Assembly: GCF_001298445.1 (NCBI RefSeq)
Contig: NZ_CP012036.1
Coordinates: 5,673,690-5,737,689 of the forward strand
Reading direction: 5' to 3'
Source of the DNA: Nostoc piscinale CENA21
GTDB lineage: Bacteria; Cyanobacteriota; Cyanobacteriia; Cyanobacteriales; Nostocaceae
Length of the DNA: 64,000 nt
The notes below the pieces were generated by a model. That model worked only from the letters and a program-made list of their open reading frames with translations, had not been told where the DNA came from and did no database searches. Made by a program: the position numbers and the translations under genes. Shown piece by piece: positions 56,100 through 64,000 of this stretch (the first letter of the stretch is position 1; every line of letters begins with the position of its first letter).

Positions 56100-57446
56100 A
56101 TGAAAATAGGTTTCTATCCAGTATTGGGTAAGAATGATTTTCTCAGAAGCAAGGGTGAAAAAATCCCGATTTGGCACTTGCTTGAATATCAGCCTGCGGG
56201 CTGGCTATACTCACTCGCTACAAGAGCAGAAATTGTTCCAGATAGTCTGATTATTCATGACTGCGGATCGTTTAACTACCGCGACCAAGATATTCCTAAT
56301 CTCAACGGTAAATATGTTGATGCCCACTGGTCTATTCATAGATATCGAGAACGTTCAAAAGTTGGCGATATTATTGTTTGTCCTGACCATTTACTTGTAG
56401 GGGAAAATATTAGAGAACGGCAAGAATATAACCTTCAACAAGCAAAAACATTTATCCAACTTGCTAAAAGTTATCTTCCCAATAGAATCCCCTTAGCAGT
56501 CATCCACGGGCAGTCTCTTAGTGAACGCCTCGAAGTAGCTAAATATCTTCTGGGGCTGGGATACCGCCATCTCGGTATCGGTGGGCTTGTTCCCCAGGCG
56601 AGAGAGTATTCAACTAACTTATACATTGTCAAAACACTCACTGAGGTTGTGCGCTCTCGCAGCAACTCCGCAGGAGTATCGCACGAGCCAAATGTTCATC
56701 TACACGTTTTTGGACTATGTTCGCCCCAGTATGCCAAAGCTTTTACTCAGATGGGATTATCCTTTGATGGTTCAACTTTTATCCGAGAAGGACTAGGCGG
56801 TGGGATGTTTGTCAGTCATGAGGAAAAACTAATTCGGATGCCAGCTTACTGCACGCCAAAGTGCAACTGTCATGTTTGCAGGGTTCTCAACCGACATAGG
56901 ATTGACCCTCGGCTGACAAACAAAGGACGGACGCAGACTATGGGAAGAATAGCCCACAACCTCAATCTGGCGATCGGCACTTACAGAAAATTCATTCCCA
57001 AGGAAAAAATCTACCTGGTTGCAGGATGTGGCAAGCAGCTTCCTTACTCTGCTGCCGCCAAAGACTTATATTGTTCGCAGCACTTTCAAGCTTGCCGTCG
57101 CTACGTAGAAGAAAAAGAATCAAGATGGTATATCCTGTCACCTTTACATCAAGTTCTTAACCCAGAAACAATCATCAAGCCCTACGATAAATCCCCCTAT
57201 TCCTTATCTCATCAGGAACGTATACTATGGGCGGAACAAGTAGCAGAAAACCTCATACAATTTGCGTCTTTAGAAATAGAGTTTGTATTTTTGACGGGCA
57301 AGCTTTACAGACAGGAGGTAACACCCATTTTACAGGCGAAGGGATACGAGACAAAAGTACCCATGCAGCACCTAGCCATTGGACAACAACTTGCTTGGAT
57401 AAAGAAGGAACTGGAGCAAGAAAAACAGCTTGTTTTAAATATTTAA
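56100..57446 (+). CDS. DpdA-like tRNA-guanine transglycosylase family protein with DUF6884-like tail
   Basis: A 448-residue protein. The first 290 residues form a TGT-type barrel: SLIIHDCGSFNYRDQDIPNL with the first Asp, GYRHLGIGGLVPQ, SFDGSTFIREGLGGGMFVS with the second Asp region, and a zinc site CTPKCNCHVC (about 251-260). TGT enzymes swap guanine for 7-deazaguanine in tRNA; the paralogue DpdA does so in DNA. From about residue 310 the protein reads YLVAGCGKQLPYSAAAKDLY to WYILSPLHQVLNPETIIKPY, as in DUF6884. Phage and element context argues for DNA modification rather than housekeeping TGT. The other dpd genes are not in view. Confidence 0.75.
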   Translation: MKIGFYPVLGKNDFLRSKGEKIPIWHLLEYQPAGWLYSLATRAEIVPDSLIIHDCGSFNYRDQDIPNLNGKYVDAHWSIHRYRERSKVGDIIVCPDHLLVGENIRERQEYNLQQAKTFIQLAKSYLPNRIPLAVIHGQSLSERLEVAKYLLGLGYRHLGIGGLVPQAREYSTNLYIVKTLTEVVRSRSNSAGVSHEPNVHLHVFGLCSPQYAKAFTQMGLSFDGSTFIREGLGGGMFVSHEEKLIRMPAYCTPKCNCHVCRVLNRHRIDPRLTNKGRTQTMGRIAHNLNLAIGTYRKFIPKEKIYLVAGCGKQLPYSAAAKDLYCSQHFQACRRYVEEKESRWYILSPLHQVLNPETIIKPYDKSPYSLSHQERILWAEQVAENLIQFASLEIEFVFLTGKLYRQEVTPILQAKGYETKVPMQHLAIGQQLAWIKKELEQEKQLVLNI

Positions 57447-57474
57447 CCCAGCAGTAATAACACCAAAATGAGTT

Positions 57475-58317
57475 ATGGAGATTACAAAGCGAGTAATTAA
57501 TATAAGTGGAAAATTCGGTAGTTGGACTGTATTAGAAAAACAAGGAAAGCAAGTATTATGTAAGTGTGATTGTGGAATTCAAAAACTTGTCTACAGTCAC
57601 ACTCTCACCAATGGTCGCTCAACTAACTGCGGTTGTAAGAAAAGAAAAGAATCTATCCCAGTTGGCGCAAATTTTGGGAGACTAACAGTGATATCTGATA
57701 TAGAAGTTAAGGGGAAAAGGGGTGAACTACTCCTCCTTACCTTATGCAGATGCGGAACCCAAAAATATGTTAGTAAAAATAGCTTAAAAAGAGGGCTTAC
57801 GCAAAGTTGCGGATGTTTGCAACGGGACAGCCTCAAGACCGATAAAACTATCCACGGTCACTGCAAAAGCCACGAGTATAACTCCTGGTTACACATCAAG
57901 CGCATCTGCTATAACAAGAATCACCATCAGTACAAATATCATGGCGGGTGCGGAATTGAAGTTGATGCATCCTGGCGTGATAACTTTACCCAATTTCTAA
58001 AAGATATGGGATTAGCACCCGAAGGAACAGTTATATCTCGTATCTCTCAAGAGAGTGACTTTGCCCCCGGAAATTGTCTATGGATACCCAGAAAAGAACA
58101 TTATCGTCAAATACATGTATTAAGAAGAAAAGAATTATTTATTTCTCAAATTTTACCTAAACCAGTCGTTACAAATAGTGAGATTAATGTTTCACCAAAC
58201 ATTGTTCGAGCAATCATCAAAGATCATGCAAATGGTGAAGCCAACATGAATAAACTTGCTACACAATATAAAATTAGCACTCAAGACGCAATAAATATTA
58301 TCCTTCACCACGTTTAA
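57475..58317 (+). CDS. Phage-type protein with repeated Cys motifs and AP2/HNH-like module
   Basis: A 280-residue protein. Two Cys-rich repeats (VLCKCDCGIQKLVYSHTLTN with STNCGC; TLCRCGTQKYVSKNSLKRGL with QSCGC) are followed by YNSWLHIKRICYNKNHHQYK, YHGGCGIEVDASWRDNFTQF and GNCLWIPRKEHY. This order is common in phage and element proteins that resemble AP2-HNH homing enzymes; the helical end (SPNIVRAIIKDHANGEANMN) looks DNA-binding. The catalytic His-Asn-His is not clear. It probably binds DNA. Confidence 0.7.
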   Translation: MEITKRVINISGKFGSWTVLEKQGKQVLCKCDCGIQKLVYSHTLTNGRSTNCGCKKRKESIPVGANFGRLTVISDIEVKGKRGELLLLTLCRCGTQKYVSKNSLKRGLTQSCGCLQRDSLKTDKTIHGHCKSHEYNSWLHIKRICYNKNHHQYKYHGGCGIEVDASWRDNFTQFLKDMGLAPEGTVISRISQESDFAPGNCLWIPRKEHYRQIHVLRRKELFISQILPKPVVTNSEINVSPNIVRAIIKDHANGEANMNKLATQYKISTQDAINIILHHV

Positions 58318-58336
58318 CTATCAATTTATTTTCAAT

Positions 58337-58376
58337 AAAAGTGCGCCATCGAATTAAAAAGGCGCACTTTTTCTTT
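58337..58376 (+). terminator. Rho-independent terminator
   Basis: An 11-base perfect stem, AAAAGTGCGCC and GGCGCACTTTT (58337-58347 and 58361-58371), followed by T-rich TTCTTTT. It ends the transglycosylase/phage-type gene pair. Confidence 0.85.
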
Positions 58377-58578
58377 TATAGCAAGCATTTAGTTTTCAAA
58401 CACATATCAAATTAGTAGATTAATTACCACAGCTGTTACACACATCAGCAAGGTAGACATTGATGATTAGTGATTCAGGAAATAATCACTAATATCTAAA
58501 GTGTTGTAGCTAAGTATAAAGTTTGACGAAGTTATCAATTAGCTGAACAAGCAAAGCCTCAAGTCAAAATTATAAAAC

Positions 58579-59040
58579 TTGCACATGATAATACACAACG
58601 GCTCTTATATCTGGTTTCATGCAGGACAAACTGCTAGATGGGGAACTATAAATGCGATTAAAGCATTGCCATACCTAATGATTGCATACCAAATCGACGG
58701 ACAATGGTACAGTGACCCCAATTTTTCACAATCTAACAACTTAGAATATAAACCAGTAATCCCTATAAGTTCAGCAATTATTCATATACCAAAAATAACA
58801 GTTGAGTTACAACCAATTGTTCAATTATGTGCTGGATTTAGGAACAAAAGAATTCATAGTTTTTGGGTGGTTAATGCTCCCGCTCAGGTATTGAAACATA
58901 TATTAAAGTGCAGCCAATGGGACAGTATATCACTCAAGCAACTACTAGCAACTTTGCACGAATTAATTCTTTATGGCTATGAAGTTAAAATACTTCCCGC
59001 CAAAAAGGAAACCATATCCGCTATCGAATGGATGGAATAA
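58579..59040 (+). CDS. Hypothetical protein, coupled to the next gene
   Basis: A 153-residue protein from ATG 58579 or 58585 (MIIHNGSYIWFHAGQTARWG). Alpha/beta-looking, no membrane segment, no motif recognised. Two bases separate its stop from the ATG at 59043, so both are probably one transcript. Confidence 0.6.
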   Translation: MHMIIHNGSYIWFHAGQTARWGTINAIKALPYLMIAYQIDGQWYSDPNFSQSNNLEYKPVIPISSAIIHIPKITVELQPIVQLCAGFRNKRIHSFWVVNAPAQVLKHILKCSQWDSISLKQLLATLHELILYGYEVKILPAKKETISAIEWME

Positions 59041-59042
59041 TA

Positions 59043-59870
59043 ATGAATAATAGCAACCAACAACTCACACTTTACTATCCTTGTGCAATTCAGATTTTAG
59101 ATCAGTTTGTACAGACAATATCAGTTGAGTTTTGGATACAGAATCCAATAAACGAAAAATGGAATTTGTTACCATGTAAAAATGGTGATAGCAGCATATC
59201 AGGTTACATATATGCGATAGCACCACGGATAATGGTTTATACCAATGAAGAATATCCGTCTATAGAAGATTTTTTACGAGCTAAAAAAGAGGAAGGTGTA
59301 GACTATCCCATTCGACATAAAAGAACTTATCTTACAGTTAAGGGTGCTGCATCTCACAAACTATTCTGGGCATGGACAAATCCTCAAACTAATAAAATTG
59401 AACGCATCCATTGGCATCCTTTAGCTATAAAAGCAAAGGCAAGTGAAGATGACCGAACTGACTACTCAAATATAACTCCAGTCAAGATTGTAAATGGAAA
59501 ATTAATCACACTTGAAAAGGACAATTTACCATCAAATAGAGCAGCTTTTTCAGAGTTTATTGCAGACAGAGAAGAAAACCTCCGCCTTGCACTTGAAGCC
59601 ATGAAATCACCCAATCCTGATGCCGCACTCGAACTACTGGCCATCATGGAAGAAATATCCAAAGACTGCTTCTACGCCAGTTGGATTATGGGCAATGGAT
59701 ACAATTTAGAATCAATTCTTAAATCCTGGAATGGCACTAGTAACGTCAGCTACGGTAGTGGGGAAATCACACATCAACAATTAGCACTAATGCGCGTTCT
59801 CTGTGAACTATCCCAAGGTTGGTGGTTTTGGGATGAAGATAAGGATACTGGCGTAATTTTCCAAAGTTAA
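59043..59870 (+). CDS. Hypothetical protein
   Basis: A 275-residue protein from ATG 59043; ATG 59028 adds five residues. Features visible: a strand-rich N-terminal half (MVYTNEEYPSIEDFLRAKKE) and a helical second half (REENLRLALEAMKSPNPDAA, LALMRVLCELSQGWWFWDED). No family recognised. A strong terminator lies 64 bases after the stop. Confidence 0.6.
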   Translation: MNNSNQQLTLYYPCAIQILDQFVQTISVEFWIQNPINEKWNLLPCKNGDSSISGYIYAIAPRIMVYTNEEYPSIEDFLRAKKEEGVDYPIRHKRTYLTVKGAASHKLFWAWTNPQTNKIERIHWHPLAIKAKASEDDRTDYSNITPVKIVNGKLITLEKDNLPSNRAAFSEFIADREENLRLALEAMKSPNPDAALELLAIMEEISKDCFYASWIMGNGYNLESILKSWNGTSNVSYGSGEITHQQLALMRVLCELSQGWWFWDEDKDTGVIFQS

Positions 59871-59933
59871 ACTTACAGGAAAATCGCCTGATTATTGGGG
59901 CTAAGAGTCTTGCGATCGCTTTACACGATCGGG

Positions 59934-59966
59934 AATGCGCTTACGATTAACAGTAGCGCATTTTTT
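59934..59966 (+). terminator. Rho-independent terminator
   Basis: Stem AATGCGCT and AGCGCATT (59934-59941 and 59955-59962) followed by a T run to 59966. It ends the preceding gene pair and separates it from GC-rich DNA to the right. Confidence 0.75.
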
Positions 59967-60020
59967 ATACTCAATATGAAGAAGGCCGCCCGCAGATGCC
60001 TGTTCGCTCTTTGCGTGTGG

Positions 60021-60404
60021 TTAGAGCTTTGGGGTGGACGATGGAGGTAGACAGACTTCCATAGCTTGAATCAAGCCGTGTTCAAGGGTGAATCGATGGC
60101 CCACGTGCTCATCGGCAAGAACTGCGTAAGCCTTGTCACGCACGACCTGATGTACATCGACCAAAATGCGCCCGCCCTCCTCCAAGTAAAAGGTTTGCGG
60201 CTCAACGTGCGGATCAATCTCGCTCCATTGCTCCGTCCAGTAAGCGCGAACTTCTTCAGGCCCACGGACAAAACCGCCTTTGAACGCTCTCGGCCAAACC
60301 ACGTCCGGAGTCATGAGAGCAAGGGCAGCGTCAATGTCTCGCGCGTTGAAGGCTGCATACGCCGCACGGAGCAGCTCGATTTCTGGTGCTCTTTGATCTG
60401 ACAT
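60021..60404 (-). CDS. SnoaL-like/NTF2-fold protein, GC-rich
   Basis: A 127-residue protein. The N-terminal line LLRAAYAAFNARDIDAALAL, MTPDVVWPRAFKGGFVRGPE and EVRAYWTEQWSEIDPH is typical of SnoaL-like polyketide-cyclase or steroid-isomerase folds; these bind or isomerise small hydrophobic molecules. Base composition is well above neighbours (GCC, GCG, CGC and GTG codons dominate), and no HIP1 octamer occurs in it. This points to recent transfer from a GC-rich bacterium, probably a proteobacterium. Substrate unknown. Confidence 0.85.
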   Translation of the reverse strand: MSDQRAPEIELLRAAYAAFNARDIDAALALMTPDVVWPRAFKGGFVRGPEEVRAYWTEQWSEIDPHVEPQTFYLEEGGRILVDVHQVVRDKAYAVLADEHVGHRFTLEHGLIQAMEVCLPPSSTPKL

Positions 60405-60635
60405 AAGCGGTATGGTGAAGCAGATGCAGTAAAGACTAATCTAATAATTTATTGTATAGAGTTTAGCTGAAGCTTTTTTTATCGACACTATCATGCGTAA
60501 TGTCAGGTTTATTTCGAGGATTTCCCGTTTTTAATTCTTCTATTGTAAGGAAGGTTGTTTTATACCCACATTCCACACTTCAAAATGAATTATCTATATT
60601 TTCAATAAAAATTCCTAATAATATTCAGGTTATAC

Positions 60636-61049
60636 TTACAACTCCATATCGCAATTCCGAGTTGGAGAAAATTGATATTGCCTTTGCCTTGCAGCCGCTA
60701 TTTCAAAAGAGGTATCAAATTCCGTAACCTTTGTTCCAAGTTTTAATTCCTCGTATAAAGGTACACCATCACCGTCATTGTCACTAAGAAGAATCTTGGT
60801 CATGATATGAGCCGGGGCAACTTGCGCGAGGCGATTTACTACATTAGCAACAAACTCGTTAGATGCTTCGCAGCCATTAAGGTATCTAATCAAAGCATCA
60901 GCAGTAGCCTCAGTCATCTTAGCTGGGTTTTTTACCCCCGCTTCCAGAATAAAGTCATCGTAAATAGCTTTCTCGCTATCAGTAAAATTTTCCTTGCAAG
61001 CTTGTTGGATAATTAATTCAGCCTGCTGTTGTTGATTTAAAATTGTCAT
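60636..61049 (-). CDS. Small protein with Ca-binding-type Asp repeat
   Basis: A 137-residue protein. Helical start (QQQQAELIIQQACKENFTDS) and a loop SDNDGDGVPLYEELKLGTKV like an EF-hand or thrombospondin type-3 loop (DxDxDGxxxxxE). No signal peptide. The role is unknown; Ca binding is a reasonable guess. It is divergent from the short gene at 61085. Confidence 0.6.
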   Translation of the reverse strand: MTILNQQQQAELIIQQACKENFTDSEKAIYDDFILEAGVKNPAKMTEATADALIRYLNGCEASNEFVANVVNRLAQVAPAHIMTKILLSDNDGDGVPLYEELKLGTKVTEFDTSFEIAAARQRQYQFSPTRNCDMEL

Positions 61050-61084
61050 AGTGGTTTTTAGATATTGTTAAAAGAGTAACAGAT

Positions 61085-61327
61085 ATGACACATTATGTTT
61101 GCGATTTATATGGCAATACAAATTGGGATCTTCCAATAGAAGAAGTCACTGCTAGAACATTCAATACAGAACAAGAAGCAGAACAATGGTTCAAAGATAA
61201 GTGTTCTGGTAACAGTATTGAATTTAGTGGCTTCCATGACACTGAACGCTACGTCACCAACTGGGTTTCCTGCAACGGTAAAGAAGTTGGTGAAATTACC
61301 AAACGCCCTAGTTCCAATGAATTCTAA
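61085..61327 (+). CDS. Small hypothetical protein (80 aa)
   Basis: ATG 61085 opens an 80-residue frame (MTHYVCDLYGNTNWDLPIEE; WVSCNGKEVGEITKRPSSNE). It is acidic and soluble. The gene precedes the FolD-like gene by 63 bases, with no terminator seen. Family unknown. Confidence 0.55.
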   Translation: MTHYVCDLYGNTNWDLPIEEVTARTFNTEQEAEQWFKDKCSGNSIEFSGFHDTERYVTNWVSCNGKEVGEITKRPSSNEF

Positions 61328-61390
61328 TTAGGAATTCAGAAAATTGTCTGGTGCAAACAATTTTCTCGATCAAATTTAACTCCATATTAA

Positions 61391-62581
61391 ATGACACTCA
61401 TAGACGGACAATTAATACGAGAACACGTAAAGCAAGAATGTCAAAAATACAAATCCATTTTTCAAGCATCTCAAAAAGAAGTAGCAATCATCAGATTTGA
61501 GGCTTCAGAAAATGCCAGCAACGGACTAAGAGCTAGATATGAAGCAGCCAGAATCTCAGCAGAACAAAAAGTAGCAACATTCAACGCTATTGGCATTACT
61601 CCCAATTATATTGTGCTGTCACCCAATATTGCAGTAGAGCAATTTGGCAACATTATCCAATCCATTAATGAAAATAGCAAGGTGACTGCTGCTATTGTTC
61701 AATACCCAATTCCAGCTAAGTTTACAAGTTCAATTGGGCTATTAGAACCACAAAAAGATATAGATATCGTCCGCAGACAAAGTAACAATTTCTTTGAAAG
61801 TTGTGCTACTGCTGAAGGAATCGCCAGAATTGTTGAGTCCTACGCACAAAGGGATTCCAATGTTGCAGTTGTCGGCGGAGGTGGCTTTGTGGGCAGTGGT
61901 GTCATCAAATATTTAGAAGCAAGTAGAATCAGCTGTTTCTGTTTGGAAGACGGCGATGACTTGAGTAGAACTCAAGCAGCTGACATTGTGGTATCAGTCA
62001 CCGGAAGACAAGGAATTTTCACTCCTTATGTACTCCCGTCTCATCACTTGGTTGTCGATGGTGGCTTTACACCTACTGCTTCTGGTGCTGCTGGCGATGT
62101 AGATCGCAGTGCTTACAGCATCCCCCAGAACATTACGCCCGTCCCTGGAGGTGTTGGCCCGATAGAAATGGCAATTTTAGCAGAACGTTTGGTAAAAATG
62201 GATTTGGGCGTAGAACTTGGGAAATGGAACTACCAGCAATTACAGCAAGAACAAATGCAACGTGCTACTATAATAGCCCCCATAGCTAGAGTGTTCTTCG
62301 CACAACAAACAACTGCCTACCCTCAATCCATTCGCACAGAGAGAGAAAACCTATTTGTCTTGGAAGGCAGTAACTACCAGATCCGCTTCAATAGCACCAC
62401 GCAAAGTTTGATTGTTGCCAGAACCAATGAAAAGCTAACGTTAATTCGGCTATCTCTTGCAAGTAATCAAATTGAAACCGCTAGAGGTATAACAAACGAG
62501 GACGTAACAAGATGGCAACAAATTCAAGCTGCGATCGATTCAACAACAACGCAATCAAATGATAGAGGTATGGAGCTTTGA
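61391..62581 (+). CDS. FolD-like methylene-THF dehydrogenase/cyclohydrolase, divergent, with C-terminal extension
   Basis: A 396-residue protein; normal FolD is about 290. FolD motifs are present: LIDGQLIREHVKQE, VQYPIPAKF, EPQKDID, AVVGGGGFVGSGVIKYL (NADP loop), NITPVPGGVGPIEMAILAER. Aligned from the IGI end of the active-site helix, the catalytic Lys is kept (SAEQKVATFNAIGI), but the usual Tyr four before it is Ser, and DVDG is DIDI. About 110 extra C-terminal residues follow. It may act on a related folate or have lost one activity. Its stop overlaps the glycosyltransferase start (TTGA). Confidence 0.78.
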   Translation: MTLIDGQLIREHVKQECQKYKSIFQASQKEVAIIRFEASENASNGLRARYEAARISAEQKVATFNAIGITPNYIVLSPNIAVEQFGNIIQSINENSKVTAAIVQYPIPAKFTSSIGLLEPQKDIDIVRRQSNNFFESCATAEGIARIVESYAQRDSNVAVVGGGGFVGSGVIKYLEASRISCFCLEDGDDLSRTQAADIVVSVTGRQGIFTPYVLPSHHLVVDGGFTPTASGAAGDVDRSAYSIPQNITPVPGGVGPIEMAILAERLVKMDLGVELGKWNYQQLQQEQMQRATIIAPIARVFFAQQTTAYPQSIRTERENLFVLEGSNYQIRFNSTTQSLIVARTNEKLTLIRLSLASNQIETARGITNEDVTRWQQIQAAIDSTTTQSNDRGMEL

Positions 62582-63411
62582 AATTATCAATCATCACTGC
62601 AACATACAATAGACCTATGCAGCTTGCATCTACTGCACTGCCAAGCATTCAAAGTCAAACTGACCGCAATTTTGAATGGATCGTCATCAATGATGGTGCT
62701 AATCCGGACACCAGAGATATTATCACCAGTATTAGGGCAAAAGCTGATTTCCCTATCACTTACATTGAAATGGAACACCCTGACCCTTGCAGTGGCTTTG
62801 GCTTGTGCTACGCTCGTAACCTGGGACTAGATGCAGCTGGTGGTGACATTATTTCATACCTGGACGATGACAACAGTATAGCTCCTGAATTTATTGCCTC
62901 AATGCGGCAGTACTTTAAACAACATTCCAATATTCGATATAGCATAGCAAGACAGCAGCGCCGCCGCGATGTCATCCGCAATGGTAATGTTATTCGCCAA
63001 GGAAAGCCGTTTGTTTCACCTAGCAATTGCTGCTCCTTACAGCAGCTTTTATGGCAACAAGAGATATTCGACAGCAATGGTTTCGTCCACTACCGAAACA
63101 ATGCTCCTAGATGGAACCCTCAGTTTCAAGTATTCGCAGACTACGAGTATTTGCTGCAATCTGCTTGCATCTGGGGTGAAAGTGGCTTTGGTTTCAATGA
63201 CAGCATTCTTGTTAACTATATCCAGTCTTCTACTGGTATTATTGGTAGTTCTAATTACGAGCAGTGGGCAACTGAGCTATCGCTAATTGTCACTAATCAA
63301 GCTAACTATTCCATCCTTAAAGGCAGTATTGTTGAACGCTTAGAACAGCTTGTAGATAGTTATAGTACCAAGGCACAAATTTCATTAACGCCAAAAGCGT
63401 TTGCGTTCTGA
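62578..63411 (+). CDS. Glycosyltransferase family 2 protein
   Basis: A 277-residue protein starting at TTG 62578, overlapping the FolD-like stop. GT-A features: LSIITATYNRPMQLASTALP, NFEWIVINDGANPDTRDI, metal site IISYLDDDNSIAPEF, and the FADYEYLLQSACIWGESG acceptor region. It has no membrane segment. Translational coupling to the FolD-like gene is odd for cell-wall synthesis; a modified base or folate-type product as acceptor is possible but unproven. Confidence 0.85.
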   Translation: MKLSIITATYNRPMQLASTALPSIQSQTDRNFEWIVINDGANPDTRDIITSIRAKADFPITYIEMEHPDPCSGFGLCYARNLGLDAAGGDIISYLDDDNSIAPEFIASMRQYFKQHSNIRYSIARQQRRRDVIRNGNVIRQGKPFVSPSNCCSLQQLLWQQEIFDSNGFVHYRNNAPRWNPQFQVFADYEYLLQSACIWGESGFGFNDSILVNYIQSSTGIIGSSNYEQWATELSLIVTNQANYSILKGSIVERLEQLVDSYSTKAQISLTPKAFAF

Positions 63412-63505
63412 CAATATAAATCAGAGCATCAATAGTATGGCAATAACCAAAACCACTACTTTGGACTAACGCCTACCTGCTAAAACAGCAAGTAGGTAAA
63501 TTTTT

Positions 63506-64000
63506 ATGAACCAGCCTGAATGGTTAGAAGCAAACAAGCAGGTTTATTCCAAAGAACATGGTGTTATCCATATCGCCGCCATCATTGAGAAAAACCTTTA
63601 TTTTAAAAAGGGTAGTTTAAACCAAATTATTTTTGACTGGGAGCATGAGGTAAATAGCGGTAATTTATTACCTCTAAACCAAGCACCAACAGGTAAAAGT
63701 ATTCTCTACCAAGAGATAGCTGCTATACTTGATGGCTCTGGAAAATTACAAAGCTGTGAAGTAATTCCTGCTCAAGAAGCTAAACTTTATTCCATCCCAG
63801 ATGATATTCACCCTCTAGTTAAACTGGCCCTAAGTAAGTCAGGAATCAGTCAATTATATTCTCATCAAGTCGAGGCATGGCAAGCTTACAAAAAAGGAGA
63901 AGATATAATTCTCCAAACTCCTACCAGCAGTGGTAAAAGTATCTCTTTTCTCATTCCAATCATTCACGAGTGTATAAAGGGTAAATCAGCTTTAGTATTC
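63506..64000 (+). CDS. DEAD/DEAH-box helicase, partial (runs off the window)
   Basis: The first 165 residues are seen from ATG 63506. SQLYSHQVEAWQAYKKGEDI is the Q-motif region and ILQTPTSSGKSISFLIPIIH the Walker A loop of superfamily 2 helicases. The rest lies beyond the window, so the exact family is open. Helicases occur in dpd and other phage-defence clusters. Confidence 0.85.
   Translation, partial: MNQPEWLEANKQVYSKEHGVIHIAAIIEKNLYFKKGSLNQIIFDWEHEVNSGNLLPLNQAPTGKSILYQEIAAILDGSGKLQSCEVIPAQEAKLYSIPDDIHPLVKLALSKSGISQLYSHQVEAWQAYKKGEDIILQTPTSSGKSISFLIPIIHECIKGKSALVF

Noticed and set aside
56100..57446. Housekeeping tRNA-guanine transglycosylase (Tgt)
   Set aside because: Motif spacing, the C-x3-C-x-C-x2-C zinc site and the DUF6884-like tail fit the DpdA branch better, and the setting is an accessory element.
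60500..60727. Plus-strand frame overlapping the Ca-binding-type gene
   Set aside because: It overlaps the real minus-strand gene by about 90 bases and lacks a motif or ribosome site.

Overview
The window looks like chromosome (or a large replicon) of a filamentous, Nostocales-type cyanobacterium. The HIP1 octamer GCGATCGC recurs inside genes on both strands, base composition is AT-rich, small palindromic repeats of Nostoc type occur, and protein types are typical (multi-PAS hybrid kinase, AiiC-like acylase, Ycf46-like ATPase). No rRNA, tRNA or CRISPR array was seen.

Region 1 (1-9 kb) holds a large hybrid histidine kinase, a MarR regulator, a penicillin/AHL-acylase family enzyme and a nucleotidyltransferase-like protein. 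Region 2 (9.1-15.5 kb) is the most striking part. It encodes an HprK-related kinase, three tandem near-identical proteins (PqqD-like domain, then a Tat-like signal, then a Thr/Pro-rich tail), a prolyl-4-hydroxylase-like 2OG-Fe(II) oxygenase, a GT60-type (Skp1 hydroxyproline GlcNAc transferase-like) glycosyltransferase fused to a degenerate nucleotidyltransferase, and a sugar-nucleotide epimerase. I read it as a candidate prolyl-hydroxylation/glycosylation and export system for mucin-like tails. The triplication scar shows that the duplicated unit carried the 5' end of the oxygenase gene.

Region 3 (15.5-22.3 kb) has a frameshifted polyprenol/phytol-kinase-like gene, an IS630-type insertion bounded by gene debris, and a ubiquitin-like conjugation operon (Ub-E2 fusion, JAMM-E1 fusion, DUF6527-like protein). 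The operon is divergent from an XRE-ImmA/IrrE regulator followed by a degenerate PIN-like protein. Region 4 (22.3-30.4 kb) is accessory DNA: a frameshifted tyrosine recombinase, two coiled-coil DNA-binding-type proteins, a GNAT/partner pair, HNH and Gp157-like genes, small hypotheticals and palindromic repeats. Region 5 (30.4-36.4 kb) contains three divergent regulator/enzyme pairs (LuxR/PfpI, TetR/AhpD-like, TetR/amidase), two of them with clear palindromic operators, plus a nuclease-fold-like protein.

Region 6 (36.5-56 kb) is a conjugation-type block: AAA+ ATPase, DUF192 protein, then VirB2-, VirB3-, VirB4-, VirB5-, VirB6-, VirB8-, VirB10-, VirB9- and VirD4-like genes with unknown accessory proteins. 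No relaxase was recognised. Region 7 (56-64 kb) starts with a DpdA-like transglycosylase carrying a DUF6884-like tail and ends in a partial DEAD-box helicase. Between them lie phage-like, FolD-like and glycosyltransferase genes and a GC-rich SnoaL-like gene; a DNA-modification module is possible but unproven.

A window-wide oddity is ten places where a plus-strand gene is broken by exactly one extra base in an A or T homopolymer, and removing one base restores a long frame each time. This is either systematic sequence error or slippage; both readings affect the annotation.
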